64,000 nt of DNA from JAVHYG01 sp040390025 (GTDB lineage: Bacteria; Pseudomonadota; Gammaproteobacteria; Diplorickettsiales; Diplorickettsiaceae): NCBI GenBank assembly GCA_040390025.1, contig JAZJZD010000004.1:186001-250000 (forward strand). Reading direction: 5' to 3'. Numbering within the stretch: position 1 is the stretch's first letter; every line of letters begins with the position of its first letter. Positions 8,287 to 17,385 of this stretch are shown in pieces. The position numbers were made by a program, and so were the translations under genes. Under the pieces are notes generated by a model. It was not told the origin of the DNA. It worked only from the letters and a program-made list of their open reading frames with translations, and ran no database searches.

Positions 8287-8500
8287 GTTAATCTATGTTT
8301 TGTGTTTTGCTAATGATCTTGTTTGAGATCACGGATTTAGTTTTTAGCTTCACTTCTGGAAACTAATTAGCAAAACTCTGCTCGTGGAACGAAAGGATAG
8401 GGATGTCCACATCATAAGGATATGATGCTAGCAAGGATGCTTACAGGGATGTCACCAACGCAGATATACCCCCTTGGGCCGTTTTACGGCCCTTTTTATT
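8287..8500 (+). ncRNA. CsrB/RsmZ-like CsrA-sequestering small RNA (candidate)
   Basis: A noncoding, strongly structured segment of about 200 bases. The 5' domain closes with GTTTTGCTAAT (8304-8314) paired to ATTAGCAAAAC (8366-8376). Inside are the hairpins GATCT/AGATC (8315-8330) and TTAGTTT/AAACTAA. The 3' half carries about seven GGA motifs. Three sit in hairpin loops: TCGT-GGA-ACGA (8382-8392), CATCAT-AAGGAT-ATGATG (8410-8427) and AGCA-AGGA-TGCT (8430-8441). Two more are GGGATG copies. It ends in a strong terminator. GGA in small loops is the binding signature of CsrA/RsmA, so this should be a Csr-type RNA of the kind that LetAS/GacAS systems control. The 5' end is approximate. Confidence 0.72.
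8476..8497 (+). terminator. Rho-independent terminator of the small RNA
   Basis: A GGGCCG stem (8476-8481), a TTTTA loop and CGGCCC (8487-8492) are followed directly by TTTTT. This is a textbook intrinsic terminator, and it is the main reason to place the RNA's 3' end here. Confidence 0.9.
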
Positions 8501-8541
8501 TTCTCTTCTAAAAAAATTTTTAATCTTTATCTATATGTATC

Positions 8542-8581
8542 GCACTTGAAGTTACGAATTTGAACTTGCAAACTTCACGTG
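8542..8581. repeat. Degenerate copy of dispersed hairpin module C
   Basis: GCACTTGAAGTTACGAA at 8542 resembles the terminal hairpin of the long repeat found at 30.8, 45.7 and 49.6 kb. The right arm (AACTTCACGTG) has drifted, so the palindrome is imperfect. It lies at the 3' end of comEC. Confidence 0.5.
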
Positions 8582-8603
8582 TTTTTAAATTTCAAAATCA
8601 GTT

Positions 8604-10919
8604 TTAGTCTTGCCAAAACCGATGGTATTTTTGACGGTACGTCTCTATTTGTATATTGCTAGAATTTGGGTTTAATTTTAATGTTATCGCCCCATCAACC
8701 GCTGTATCATAGATGGTTGACTGTAAGCGCTGATATCGCTTTAGCACAATTTTATGTGGAAATTTAAATTGATTACGATAACCCGTGGGAAATAAGGCTA
8801 TACGCGGTTTAACTTGATTTAAAAACTCAATACTGGAAGATGTTTTGCTACCGTGATGCGGCACAACTAAAATACTACTCGCCAGACGATCGCCCGAATG
8901 GTTTACCAGAGAATTTTCTGCACTACTTTCAATATCACCTGTTAATAAAATACTATGCCGATAATTACTTACTTTCAATACACAAGAACTATCGTTTCCT
9001 AAGTAAACATCATTAGAAACAGGATACATTATTTCAAACTTGACTTTATCCCATTCCCAATTGGTTTTTTCGCGACAAAAATCGGCGGGCCGTGGTAAAA
9101 ATTTTTTTGGAATACTAGTAACTATATTGGTTACTGGCATTTGTTCTAAAAGACTTTTGGCACCACCGATATGATCATTATCACCATGACTCACTATTAA
9201 CATATCAAGTTTTTGAATACCTAATTTTTGTAGATATGGAAGAAGTACAGCACGTCCTGCATCAAAAGTTCGGCTCGGGCCTGTATCATAAACTAGTGTA
9301 TGATGCTGTGTTCGGACTACTGTTGCCAAACCTTGACCAACGTCGAGAAGACTAAACCAAATCTCGCCACTTTTTGGTCCAACCGGTTTGTAAAAAAATA
9401 AAGGTAATAAGTAGATCACACTCAAAAAGCGCATTGGAAATCCTTGTGGCGCTAAGAGCAATAATACTCCCAATAAACTTGAAACCAATATCCATGGCGC
9501 TGCAATAAATGCTGTGTATTGAGTCCATTGCAGTGTTGCAAGTACACTTAGCAGCTGCCAAAGTAATTCAAGTAATTGCTCTGCTAAAACTAATAACGCA
9601 TTCCCCCAAGATGAAATAAATAACGCTATAAAACTCCCGAGGAGAGCCAGGGGTAAAATAATAAAGCCTATCGATGGAATAGCTATTATATTGGCTAAAA
9701 AGCTTATCCAAGAAATCTGGTGGAAAAATAATAATGATATTGGGATTAACCCTAACCCCACACTCAATTGCGTTTTCCCCCAAACTTGCCAAACTTTCAT
9801 TGGTTTAAGCCGTCCTAAAGTACTGTAAAAAATAAAAGCGACGGCCATAAAGGAAAGCCAAAAACTAGCAGATAAAACCGAAAAAGGAGAATAAACTAAA
9901 ATAATCAGCAATGCACAATGCAATGTATAGCCAGAAACAAGATTGCGCCGTAGTAAGCTAGCTCCCAGAAATACCAGCAACATCAATAAAGCACGTTGTA
10001 TCGGTAAAGCAAATCCAGCCAAAGCCGCATAAAACAGTGCAAACAAAACCGTCAGCGCAGCCGCGACTTGAGAAGCTGGAATAATAAGCGCCGCATTAGG
10101 AATACGACACCAAAAAAAACGAGTTATGAAATAAATAATCCCCACAATAAAAGCAAGATGAAGGCCTGAAATAGCAAATAAATGGTTGGTACCTGTTCCT
10201 CGCATCACTTGCCATTGTGCATCAGTAATTTCATAGCGAACGCCTGTACTTAATGCACTGATGAGGCCTACCAGCGGATAATTTTTTAGTGATTTTTCTA
10301 TATTACGAGTTAGTCTTTCTCGTAGATGATCTATAAAGTAATAAGCGTTTGATGTTTTAATTAAATGGGCAGGGATTCTATTAACAATATAGCCTGTCGC
10401 TTGAATATTCTGTTGAAATAATGCCGCTTGATAATCAAAACTTCCCTCACTCCAAAATGCACGAGGTCGCTTCAAACGAATAGCAAACTGCCAGACATCC
10501 CCTTTTTTTATTTGTGGCGGGTTATTTGAATTTCTATAGCGATAGCTACTTAAACGGACCTTTAATGGATAATGAATTGAAATTTTTGTTGTTAACTCTT
10601 TAATCAGAAAATCAAACCGAAGTTGATGTGGATGATTCTCTGGAATAGAGGCTACCATGCCTTTTGCAGTCAATGTTTGCCCTTCTAATGCTATAGGCAG
10701 GGAGTGGTATAGCCTATAATGCGCGACTATGAGAGCCCATGAGAACCCCAGAAAACAAGCAATAAAAAATGTAATTAATAAAGAAGAAATTCGCCGAAAG
10801 CAAATATATACAATGCTACTTATTACAATACACCACCCCGCTACTTGCGGAGAAGGCAAATAGCAAAAGCGTGTACAAACTACCACACCAACCAAAAACC
10901 CAAGCGTCCAGCGGGCCAT
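8604..10919 (-). CDS. comEC: ComEC/Rec2 DNA-uptake channel protein
   Basis: A 771-residue polytopic inner-membrane protein that passes single-stranded DNA into the cytoplasm during natural transformation. It has a short membrane N-terminus and an OB-like periplasmic region (about 50-180). The central competence domain (about 210-500) includes ALSTGVRYEIT and GTNHLFAISGLHLAFIVG. The C-terminal metallo-beta-lactamase domain contains DVGQGLATVV and SHGDNDHIGG (near residue 577), then LTGDIE and VVPHHGSKTSS. All the diagnostic motifs are intact and the length is normal. ATG start at 10919. With dprA and the pil operon in this window it forms most of a DNA-uptake system. Confidence 0.96.
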   Translation of the reverse strand: MARWTLGFLVGVVVCTRFCYLPSPQVAGWCIVISSIVYICFRRISSLLITFFIACFLGFSWALIVAHYRLYHSLPIALEGQTLTAKGMVASIPENHPHQLRFDFLIKELTTKISIHYPLKVRLSSYRYRNSNNPPQIKKGDVWQFAIRLKRPRAFWSEGSFDYQAALFQQNIQATGYIVNRIPAHLIKTSNAYYFIDHLRERLTRNIEKSLKNYPLVGLISALSTGVRYEITDAQWQVMRGTGTNHLFAISGLHLAFIVGIIYFITRFFWCRIPNAALIIPASQVAAALTVLFALFYAALAGFALPIQRALLMLLVFLGASLLRRNLVSGYTLHCALLIILVYSPFSVLSASFWLSFMAVAFIFYSTLGRLKPMKVWQVWGKTQLSVGLGLIPISLLFFHQISWISFLANIIAIPSIGFIILPLALLGSFIALFISSWGNALLVLAEQLLELLWQLLSVLATLQWTQYTAFIAAPWILVSSLLGVLLLLAPQGFPMRFLSVIYLLPLFFYKPVGPKSGEIWFSLLDVGQGLATVVRTQHHTLVYDTGPSRTFDAGRAVLLPYLQKLGIQKLDMLIVSHGDNDHIGGAKSLLEQMPVTNIVTSIPKKFLPRPADFCREKTNWEWDKVKFEIMYPVSNDVYLGNDSSCVLKVSNYRHSILLTGDIESSAENSLVNHSGDRLASSILVVPHHGSKTSSSIEFLNQVKPRIALFPTGYRNQFKFPHKIVLKRYQRLQSTIYDTAVDGAITLKLNPNSSNIQIETYRQKYHRFWQD

Positions 10920-11032
10920 AAAATTCTTATTATTTATTGGTATTCTAAAAACTTTACGCTAGTTATGCATTGATGTAAATAAAATATAAGCATGTAAATC
11001 GTAGATAGGTTTTTACAAAGAAATTAGAAAAC

Positions 11033-12040
11033 TTACATGCCTAATTTAAAAAATGTTTCTACCGCCATAACCGCCGCCGCAACGAATCCCGCGGCAGGAA
11101 TAGTGAGTACCCATGCCCATACAATACGTCGAACTGTCGGCCAATGAGTATTTAACCAACCATTACTTGTACCAACACCAAGAATAGCGCCGGTTACTGT
11201 ATGTGTTGTTGAAACAGGAATACCAAGATCGGTTGCTGCAAATAACGTTAATGCGGCACCTGTCGCCGCACAACCACCACTTAAAGGCGTTAGTTTTGTT
11301 AACTTACTACCCATGGTATGAATAATACGCCAACCTCCCATTAACGTTCCTAAACCCATAACAAAGTTACAGGAAATAACAACCCAGAATGGGATATAAA
11401 AATGCCCGTTTAAAAGACCTGTTGAAAATAACAACACGGCAATAATACCCATGGTCTTTTGTGCGTCATTACCACCATGGCCTAGACTCAGTAAAGCACC
11501 AGCAACAAATTGGGCACGCTTAGCCCATCTTTCTGCTTTAAGCGAATTTACATCCTGCAGTAAGCAATTTGAAAGTTTTATCAAGAACCAACTAATCAAT
11601 AAACCGAGCACCGGAGATAAAACAATGGCAATTAATACGGGAAGTAGTCCATGCCAATTCAAAACACTCCATCCACCTCCAACTACTGCAGCACCGACTA
11701 GTCCACCTATTAATCCATGCGACGAACTAGAAGGTAAACCGAAATACCAAGTTAATAAATTCCAAATGATAGCGCCAATAAGCGCCGCAAAAATAATGTA
11801 AGGTGTAATGATATGTGGTTCCACCAAACCTGATCCAATCGTGGTGGCTACATTGAGATGAAAAAATAAAAAAGCAATAAAATTAAAGAAAGCGGCCCAT
11901 AAAACCGCCGTAAATGGCTTTAAAACTTTAGTGGCCACCATAATAGCAACAGAATTGGCTGCATCATGGAATCCATTGATAAAGTCAAATATAAACGCTA
12001 AGAAGACAACAAAATAAATAAATACGAAGGTGCTAGTCAT
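11033..12040 (-). CDS. pit: PiT-family low-affinity inorganic phosphate transporter
   Basis: A 335-residue inner-membrane H+/phosphate (or metal-phosphate) symporter. Both halves of the PiT inverted repeat carry the signature: FINGFHDAANSVA at the N-terminus and GHGGNDAQKTMG in the middle. About nine to ten hydrophobic helices are seen, and GIPVSTTHTVTGAI closes the C-terminal half. It is of the short PiT type. No DUF47 (PhoU-like) partner gene lies next to it. ATG at 12040. Confidence 0.95.
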   Translation of the reverse strand: MTSTFVFIYFVVFLAFIFDFINGFHDAANSVAIMVATKVLKPFTAVLWAAFFNFIAFLFFHLNVATTIGSGLVEPHIITPYIIFAALIGAIIWNLLTWYFGLPSSSSHGLIGGLVGAAVVGGGWSVLNWHGLLPVLIAIVLSPVLGLLISWFLIKLSNCLLQDVNSLKAERWAKRAQFVAGALLSLGHGGNDAQKTMGIIAVLLFSTGLLNGHFYIPFWVVISCNFVMGLGTLMGGWRIIHTMGSKLTKLTPLSGGCAATGAALTLFAATDLGIPVSTTHTVTGAILGVGTSNGWLNTHWPTVRRIVWAWVLTIPAAGFVAAAVMAVETFFKLGM

Positions 12041-12281
12041 TTAACGTTCTTTCCATCACCTAAAATCGCTGTCAAGTATACACGACGTTCATACGCTTGG
12101 CACTCTGATGATCCCCTTAGGACAAACGCTAAACCATGATAAGGTATGGAAATAGTTTTTTGGATTTTATTCATTTATTTTTATATCCTCTAAAAATCCT
12201 TCTTATTGTTTAAAATTTCAGTACCCGAACCTTTGCTTTAACATACAATATACTCGCAGAGAAACCAAGAGGATTTGCGCT

Positions 12282-13418
12282 ATGTTACCCATGATTGAAC
12301 TTTTGCAACAACTTGTTGCTTGTCCTTCTGTAACACCTGAGGATGCAGGTTGTCAAACCCTTTTAAGTAGACATTTGCAACGCTTAGGTTTTGAGATTGA
12401 ACACTTACCCTTTGGAGAAGTCAATAATTTCTGGGCTAAACGCGGCGAAAAAGAACCTTTATTTGTTTTTGCCGGGCATACGGATGTTGTACCAACAGGT
12501 CCTCTAGAAAAGTGGGCTACACCACCTTTCGAGCCTATAATTAAGAATGGTCTTCTGTATGGCCGCGGTAGTGCCGACATGAAAGGCAGTCTAGCCGCTA
12601 TGTTAGTTGCTTGTGAAATATTTATCACACAAAGCCCTAACCACCACGGCTCTATCGCATGGTTGATTACAAGTGATGAGGAAGGCCTTAGTATTGATGG
12701 CACAGCAAAAGTAATTGAAACACTAAAAAAAAGGAACGTAAAAATTGATTACTGTTTAGTAGGGGAACCGACTTGCGAAGAAAAACTAGGTGATACTTTA
12801 AAAATAGGCCGGCGTGGATCGCTGTCAGGTCATTTGCTTATCCATGGGAAACAAGGCCATATTGCTTATCCGCAATTAGCTAAAAACCCTATCCACCTAT
12901 TTTCGCCCATCTTAGCTGAATTACTGCATACCCAATGGGATAACGAGGTTAGTAACGCGGATTTCCAAGCAACGAGTTTTCAACTCTCTAATATCCACGC
13001 AGGAACAGGGGCAGGCAACGTCATTCCTGATATTTTAGACATTAAATTCAACTTTCGTTATTCACCCATAACTACGGCTGAAAAACTACAAGATAGAGTT
13101 GAAGGTATTTTAAAAAAACACAGTGTAAATTTTACACTCAATTGGCTACCTGGAGGTGGTAAACCCTTTCTCAGTTCTGCAGGCCAATTACGCAACACTA
13201 CAATTTCTGCCATAAAAGAAATTACTGGCGTAACGCCTAAGCTTTCTACGAGCGGAGGCGTTTCCGATGCGCGCTTTATTGCGCCTTTAGGAACCGAGGT
13301 TATAGAATTTGGCCCTTGCAATCGAAGCATCCATCAAATCAATGAATGTGTTTCCATTACAGAGTTAGAACAATTGGCTTTAATTTATGAAGCTCTTTTA
13401 AAAAAGCTATTACTTTAA
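12282..13418 (+). CDS. dapE: Succinyl-diaminopimelate desuccinylase
   Basis: A 378-residue M20-family dizinc hydrolase that converts N-succinyl-LL-DAP to LL-DAP, feeding lysine and peptidoglycan synthesis. The metal ligands are visible: AGHTDVVPTGP (His near 67), GSADMKGS (Asp near 100), TSDEEG (catalytic and metal-binding Glu near 135) and the C-terminal RSIHQINE His. The dimerisation lid domain lies at about 180-290. The ATG has AGAGGATT upstream. Monocistronic; normal length. Confidence 0.97.
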   Translation: MLPMIELLQQLVACPSVTPEDAGCQTLLSRHLQRLGFEIEHLPFGEVNNFWAKRGEKEPLFVFAGHTDVVPTGPLEKWATPPFEPIIKNGLLYGRGSADMKGSLAAMLVACEIFITQSPNHHGSIAWLITSDEEGLSIDGTAKVIETLKKRNVKIDYCLVGEPTCEEKLGDTLKIGRRGSLSGHLLIHGKQGHIAYPQLAKNPIHLFSPILAELLHTQWDNEVSNADFQATSFQLSNIHAGTGAGNVIPDILDIKFNFRYSPITTAEKLQDRVEGILKKHSVNFTLNWLPGGGKPFLSSAGQLRNTTISAIKEITGVTPKLSTSGGVSDARFIAPLGTEVIEFGPCNRSIHQINECVSITELEQLALIYEALLKKLLL

Positions 13419-13482
13419 AATCTAGTTTCGTATTCGTAACTAACATCTACAATTACGGCCGCTATAGCGGCTTTGGATTTAA

Positions 13483-13625
13483 TAGCCTGTTTATAACCGT
13501 CGTCTTTTGTTTGATTTCTGGGCAAATTGGCTTTGACTAGCGGAATGTACATGCAAGTACATGAGCATCGGAAAAGCCAATCTAACAACGAAATCAAACA
13601 AAAGACGACGGTTATAAACAGGCTA
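13483..13625. repeat. 143-bp near-perfect inverted repeat with 36-base terminal arms
   Basis: The terminal arms, 13483-13518 and 13590-13625, are exact reverse complements over 36 bases. The inner part is an imperfect continuation (ATTGGCTTT against AAAAGCCAAT) around a GTACATGCAAGTAC core. It encodes no convincing protein. The CGTCTTTTGTTTG / ATTGGCTTTTCCGATG strings recur at the left end of the long repeat upstream of xseA (30828 onward). Nearby at 13458-13471 is a separate perfect palindrome, GCCGCTATAGCGGC, which may help to end dapE. A MITE-like element is possible; no flanking duplication was established. Confidence 0.85.
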
Positions 13626-13631
13626 AAAAAA

Positions 13632-13648
13632 AGCAGCCTAGGGCTGCT
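13632..13648 (-). terminator. Intrinsic terminator of the L,D-transpeptidase gene
   Basis: AGCAGCC-TAG-GGCTGCT forms a 7-bp stem, followed on the minus strand by a run of T (the A-run at 13625-13631 on plus). It lies ten bases past the stop codon of the gene ending at 13658. Confidence 0.85.
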
Positions 13649-13657
13649 TTATATATC

Positions 13658-14332
13658 TTATGAAAGAAAGTGAGATTTCGCTAACCACGATGGATCAGGG
13701 TAGTAAGCTAACACTAATGTACCATTCTTAATTGTATGAATTAAAGAATCGGCAACTGCTGGGCTTACTGCAAAACAACCCCAACTTCGTCCTAAGCGAC
13801 CATGCGCTTGAGCAAATTGTGCTGTTGCATAATCAGCTCTATGGAAGACGATATCACGAGATTCTGCTCTATCGTTAAATCCTTTCTCTAATCCTTTAAC
13901 CCTTAATGAATAACCGTGTTTACCATCATAAGTAGACTCAGTTAAAAACACACCTAAACTTGACTCCAAACTTCCTGGACTGTCAGAAAAGGCATTGGCA
14001 TAATTGCCACCACTATTTTGCCCGTGAGCAACGTACTCGTTGAACAGGACTGTATGATTATTTAGGTCTAACACCCAAAGCCTACGAGCTGTCGATGGCT
14101 TTGTATAGTCCACAATCGTTAAAACTTGCTGTTTATCTAAGCCTTCTTGTCTTGCTTTACTATAAGCTTCTAAACCTAGTTGCAAAGCCTTTGGGTTAAG
14201 CCCAGGAGCTTTGCTGCGGAATTGATTTACTTCATTCTGTACGTTCAAGTCACCTGTAGGACTAGCACTTACAGCCATAGTAAAAAGACCACTGGCTAAA
14301 AGTAACAAACTTGTTATTTTCTTTAAAATCAC
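13658..14332 (-). CDS. Periplasmic murein L,D-transpeptidase catalytic-domain protein
   Basis: About 224 residues with a Sec signal peptide (KKITSLLLLASGLFTMAVSA). The catalytic domain belongs to the L,D-transpeptidase_2 type: DIVFHRADYA supplies the conserved His, and GRSWGCFAV is the S-x-G-C active-site motif near the C-terminus. Such proteins cross-link or modify peptidoglycan stem peptides. I chose the GTG at 14332 because GAGGAGGAGG lies nine bases upstream; the in-frame ATG at 14392 would put a long polar extension before the signal peptide. Stands alone, with its own terminator. Confidence 0.85.
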   Translation of the reverse strand: MILKKITSLLLLASGLFTMAVSASPTGDLNVQNEVNQFRSKAPGLNPKALQLGLEAYSKARQEGLDKQQVLTIVDYTKPSTARRLWVLDLNNHTVLFNEYVAHGQNSGGNYANAFSDSPGSLESSLGVFLTESTYDGKHGYSLRVKGLEKGFNDRAESRDIVFHRADYATAQFAQAHGRLGRSWGCFAVSPAVADSLIHTIKNGTLVLAYYPDPSWLAKSHFLS

Positions 14333-14438
14333 TATAACAACCTCCTCCTCACGATTAAGCAAGGAAGAGACACTATAGCATAATTCGCACATAAAATGAA
14401 CGTTTTTAGCCCACTTTAGCCAGTAAAAGGCTTACATA

Positions 14439-15020
14439 TTAGCCTTTATAGGCCCGTAAAGTAGCAAAAAACTCAGGAGAATTTAATTGGAGCTTATCAA
14501 ATATCTGGGTGGCTTTACCCCAAGCTTGCTCTAAATCAATACTCTCTAAGACAAGCTGATAGCCCTTCTGTAAGTCAGCGTCACATCCCCATCCATGCAT
14601 ATGCACCAACCCTAACAAACGGCGCGCTAAAAAGTAATTTTGCTCGTTTGCTGCTTGCAAATAAACACGCGACTCTTCAAAAAAAGTTTGCGCATAGACC
14701 TTAGGCTGATTGGTCTTATAGAGTGGGTTTTTGACCATATCTAGCCAAAACTTACCATAATTTAATAAGCATTCCCCAAGTAAATATTGAGCCTTTGGAT
14801 CCCCAAAACTCGACAACACCCTATAACACTCTAAAACATGAAACTCCGCATAAGGTAAACCCTTATCAAAACTATGCTTTTTATAAAAGGCGGCCATAGC
14901 GTAGAAAGCTTGGGTTAAAGCCTTCAGTTGCTTATCCGACCCCTCTTGTTCATAAAGTCTATGTAATTTATGAAGTTTTTTTTGTAAACATTTAAATTTA
15001 TATTTTTGGAAGCAATTCAT
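14439..15020 (-). CDS. Sel1/TPR-like helical repeat protein
   Basis: A 193-residue, all-helical, probably cytosolic protein with no signal peptide. The segments FGDPKAQYLLGECLLNYGKF and NYFLARRLLGLVHMHGWGC have the spacing and A-x-x-x-LG pattern of Sel1/TPR repeats, suggesting two or three repeats that act as a protein-binding scaffold. Aromatic and Lys-rich ends flank the repeats. It sits between a murein transpeptidase and an AT-hook gene, both on the same strand, with spacers that do not suggest a tight operon. Specific function unknown. Confidence 0.6.
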   Translation of the reverse strand: MNCFQKYKFKCLQKKLHKLHRLYEQEGSDKQLKALTQAFYAMAAFYKKHSFDKGLPYAEFHVLECYRVLSSFGDPKAQYLLGECLLNYGKFWLDMVKNPLYKTNQPKVYAQTFFEESRVYLQAANEQNYFLARRLLGLVHMHGWGCDADLQKGYQLVLESIDLEQAWGKATQIFDKLQLNSPEFFATLRAYKG

Positions 15021-15132
15021 AAAGAAAAGATTCAGAGAAGTTTCTACCTTTTTTAAAGCAGTCCTTTCAGCTATTTGTTTACTTAACGGCTTTGATTGAC
15101 TGCTATCAGCATTCTACTTACAATACTCCTAT

Positions 15133-15540
15133 CTATTTCATTTTGCATGGTCGACCACGTTTTCTTATACTCGTTCCTTTTTTGACTAAATTAGTCTGTA
15201 TAGCAGCAGGCCTTCCGCGTCGCCCCGACATCATCATCCGCTGAGAAGCTTTAGAAAGCTTTTTTCCAAACTTAGCCTTTGCAATAGCTAATGCTTTATA
15301 ATTAGCTTCCATTTTCTTACGTTCAATTTTAACGACCTTTTCCAGTGCTCTTTGATAAGCCTCTTGCGTTGCAACCCGGAGTCTTTCTTTAAAGTCTGCT
15401 TTAAGCGTAGCGATTTTAGCGCGTAAAGCCTTATGAACCACTCGAGCATTTTGAGCTGCTTTATTACGCTGCATTTTCTTAGCCACACTTAAGGGTGGTC
15501 TACCCCGTTTCTTTTTTGTTTGTGTTGTAAAAGTTGTCAT
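15133..15540 (-). CDS. Basic protein with three AT-hook motifs
   Basis: 135 residues, very rich in Lys, Arg and Ala. Three AT-hook cores (R-G-R-P) are at residues 12-15, 108-111 and 128-131, each flanked by basic residues (KKKRGRPPLS, SGRRGRPAAI, RKRGRPCKMK). Between the first and second lies a predicted long amphipathic or coiled-coil helix (about 20-100). AT-hooks bind the minor groove of A/T-rich DNA. The ATG at 15540 has AAGGAAA upstream, supporting a real gene. It may be a nucleoid-organising protein, comparable in general character to the histone-like basic proteins of Coxiella and Chlamydia, or a nuclear-targeted effector. I know no exact family. Confidence 0.7.
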   Translation of the reverse strand: MTTFTTQTKKKRGRPPLSVAKKMQRNKAAQNARVVHKALRAKIATLKADFKERLRVATQEAYQRALEKVVKIERKKMEANYKALAIAKAKFGKKLSKASQRMMMSGRRGRPAAIQTNLVKKGTSIRKRGRPCKMK

Positions 15541-15937
15541 AGTTTTTAATTTCCTTTTGTTAAGTAAGAATAGAAATTAGCATATCCCTTTAAATTAAAA
15601 TAAACAGAGTTTTGCACACTATTTAAAATAAAAGTACAAAACTCAAATCCTAATATACTTATTATATAGTTTTAATAGAGTTCAGCAATAGCTCACTTAA
15701 AAAATAATCTATTTTATAAGTATACCTATCCGTTTTTTTATTATTTTAATAAAGAAATCTGTATTATTTCGGTGTCGTAAGTTAAATAATTACAGCAAGT
15801 AGTCTATTTATGGGTATTTATTTTCATTTTTCAAGAGAAATACTGCCCACAAATGAAAATATGGCATTTTAAAAATATAAGCGGGCAGTACACTAAAGCA
15901 AATGTAGGTTGTTTTCCTGATGTTGCTAAACAAAAAT
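15541..15937. other. AT-rich spacer with an inverted repeat
   Basis: Nearly 400 bases without a gene between gltA and the AT-hook gene, both on the minus strand. It holds TACTGCCC (15841-15848) and GGGCAGTA (15883-15890), an 8-base inverted repeat around a 34-base loop just past gltA, which could act in mRNA 3'-end formation. It also holds a GAGTTTTG...CAAAACTC pair near 15608-15645. The promoter of the AT-hook gene should lie here, but no clear -35/-10 pair stands out. Confidence 0.4.
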
Positions 15938-17218
15938 TTAATTGCGCAAGGGATAATCTCGCTGTGTTTCTCCACAATATAATTGTCGAGGCCTTGCGAT
16001 ACGACGCTTAGGATCAGCTATCATTTCTTCCCAATGTGAAACCCAGCCCACGGTACGTGCAAGCGCAAAAATAACGGTAAACATATTCGTAGGAATCCCT
16101 AATGCACTTAAAGTGATTCCTGAATAAAAATCAACGTTAGGATAGAGTTTCTTTTCCACAAAGTAAGGGTCTTCTAAAGCAATTTTTTCTAGCGCCAGAG
16201 CAAGCTTAAATAAAGGCTCCTCTTTTTGGCCCGTTTCTTCTAATACCGCGTGACAGGTTTCTTTCATAACCGTGGCTCGTGGATCATAATTTTTATACAC
16301 ACGGTGGCCAAAGCCCATTAATCGAAATGAATCATTGGGATCTTTTGCTCTTGCTATATACTTTTCAATATTTTCTACCTTACCTATTTCGTAAAGCATA
16401 TTTAAACAAGCCTCATTAGCTCCACCATGTGCAGGCCCCCATAGCGCCGCAATTCCTGCAGAAATACAAGCATAAGGATTAGCGCCCGTTGAACCAGCAA
16501 GCCTTACTGTAGACGTAGAAGCATTTTGCTCGTGATCGGCATGCAAAATAAAAATCTTATCCAACGCTTTTGCTAAAACTGGATTAGGTTGCTTTTCTTC
16601 ACTCGGAACTCCAAACATCATATGCAGAAAATTTCCAGCATAAGTTAAATCATTAGAGGGGTACATAAAAGGCAAACCGGTAGAATACTTGTAACACATC
16701 GCTGCCAACGTTGGCATTTTAGCAATTAAACGTAAAGCCGCTAAGGCACGATGTTCTTTATTATTAATATCTAATGACTCATGATAAAACGCAGATAAAG
16801 CACCAACAACACCCACCATAATTGCCATAGGATGGGCATCTCTACGAAAGCCATTAAAAAAATGACGTAATTGCTCATGAACCATCGTATGATTATTAAT
16901 TTCTTTGTTAAAATCTTCTTTTTGTGCATGGCTTGGCAATTCACCATGAAGTAACAAATAAGCAATTTCTATAAAATCTGATTTTTCTGCAAGCTGATCA
17001 ATCGGATAGCCCCGATAAAGAAGCTGACCTTTCTCACCATCGATAAATGTTATCTTAGAAGCACAAGCGGCTGTCGATAAAAACCCAGGATCATAAGTAA
17101 ACACATCTCTTTTTGCCAACTGAGTCACGTCTATGACGTCTGGGCCTAACGTTCCCTTATATACAGGTAGTTCGATAGGAGACAAATCTTTGATGGTTAA
17201 TGTCGTAGATTGGGTCAT
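15938..17218 (-). CDS. gltA: Citrate synthase (type II)
   Basis: A 426-residue citrate synthase, which condenses oxaloacetate and acetyl-CoA in the first TCA-cycle step. Landmarks: the N-terminal type II domain (VTQLAKRDVFTYDPGF), FHADHEQN-like ILHADHEQNASTSTVRL, GPAHGGANEA with its catalytic His, GFGHRVYKNYDPRA, and the catalytic Asp in NVDFYSG. Length and features match the hexameric NADH-sensitive type of Gram-negative bacteria. ATG at 17218. Monocistronic. Confidence 0.98.
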   Translation of the reverse strand: MTQSTTLTIKDLSPIELPVYKGTLGPDVIDVTQLAKRDVFTYDPGFLSTAACASKITFIDGEKGQLLYRGYPIDQLAEKSDFIEIAYLLLHGELPSHAQKEDFNKEINNHTMVHEQLRHFFNGFRRDAHPMAIMVGVVGALSAFYHESLDINNKEHRALAALRLIAKMPTLAAMCYKYSTGLPFMYPSNDLTYAGNFLHMMFGVPSEEKQPNPVLAKALDKIFILHADHEQNASTSTVRLAGSTGANPYACISAGIAALWGPAHGGANEACLNMLYEIGKVENIEKYIARAKDPNDSFRLMGFGHRVYKNYDPRATVMKETCHAVLEETGQKEEPLFKLALALEKIALEDPYFVEKKLYPNVDFYSGITLSALGIPTNMFTVIFALARTVGWVSHWEEMIADPKRRIARPRQLYCGETQRDYPLRN

Positions 17219-17385
17219 AATGGCCTCTATAATTATAAATTAATCGCGCTGGTTAACTAAACCAGCTAATTATCTGTAAGAGTTCGTGATTATACAATAG
17301 AGATAAAAGAGTCAGCTTGTTTCGTATTAAATTTTTATCAAAATATTAGATAGGCACGCGGTTTTTATGTTAGATTAACGATATT

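Noticed and set aside
8287..8500. 6S RNA or RNase P RNA as the identity of the structured RNA
   Set aside because: The ends do not pair into a 6S-like rod and the conserved RNase P core strings are absent; multiple GGA loops fit a CsrB/Rsm RNA better.
13415..13597. 60-codon open frame on the minus strand across the large inverted repeat
   Set aside because: It is produced by the repeat arm and the dapE end, has no ribosome binding site, and resembles no protein.
15133..15540. Histone H1/Hc1-like assignment of the basic protein
   Set aside because: Composition is similar, but the three R-G-R-P AT-hooks are the specific feature and no Hc1-type AAK repeat is present.
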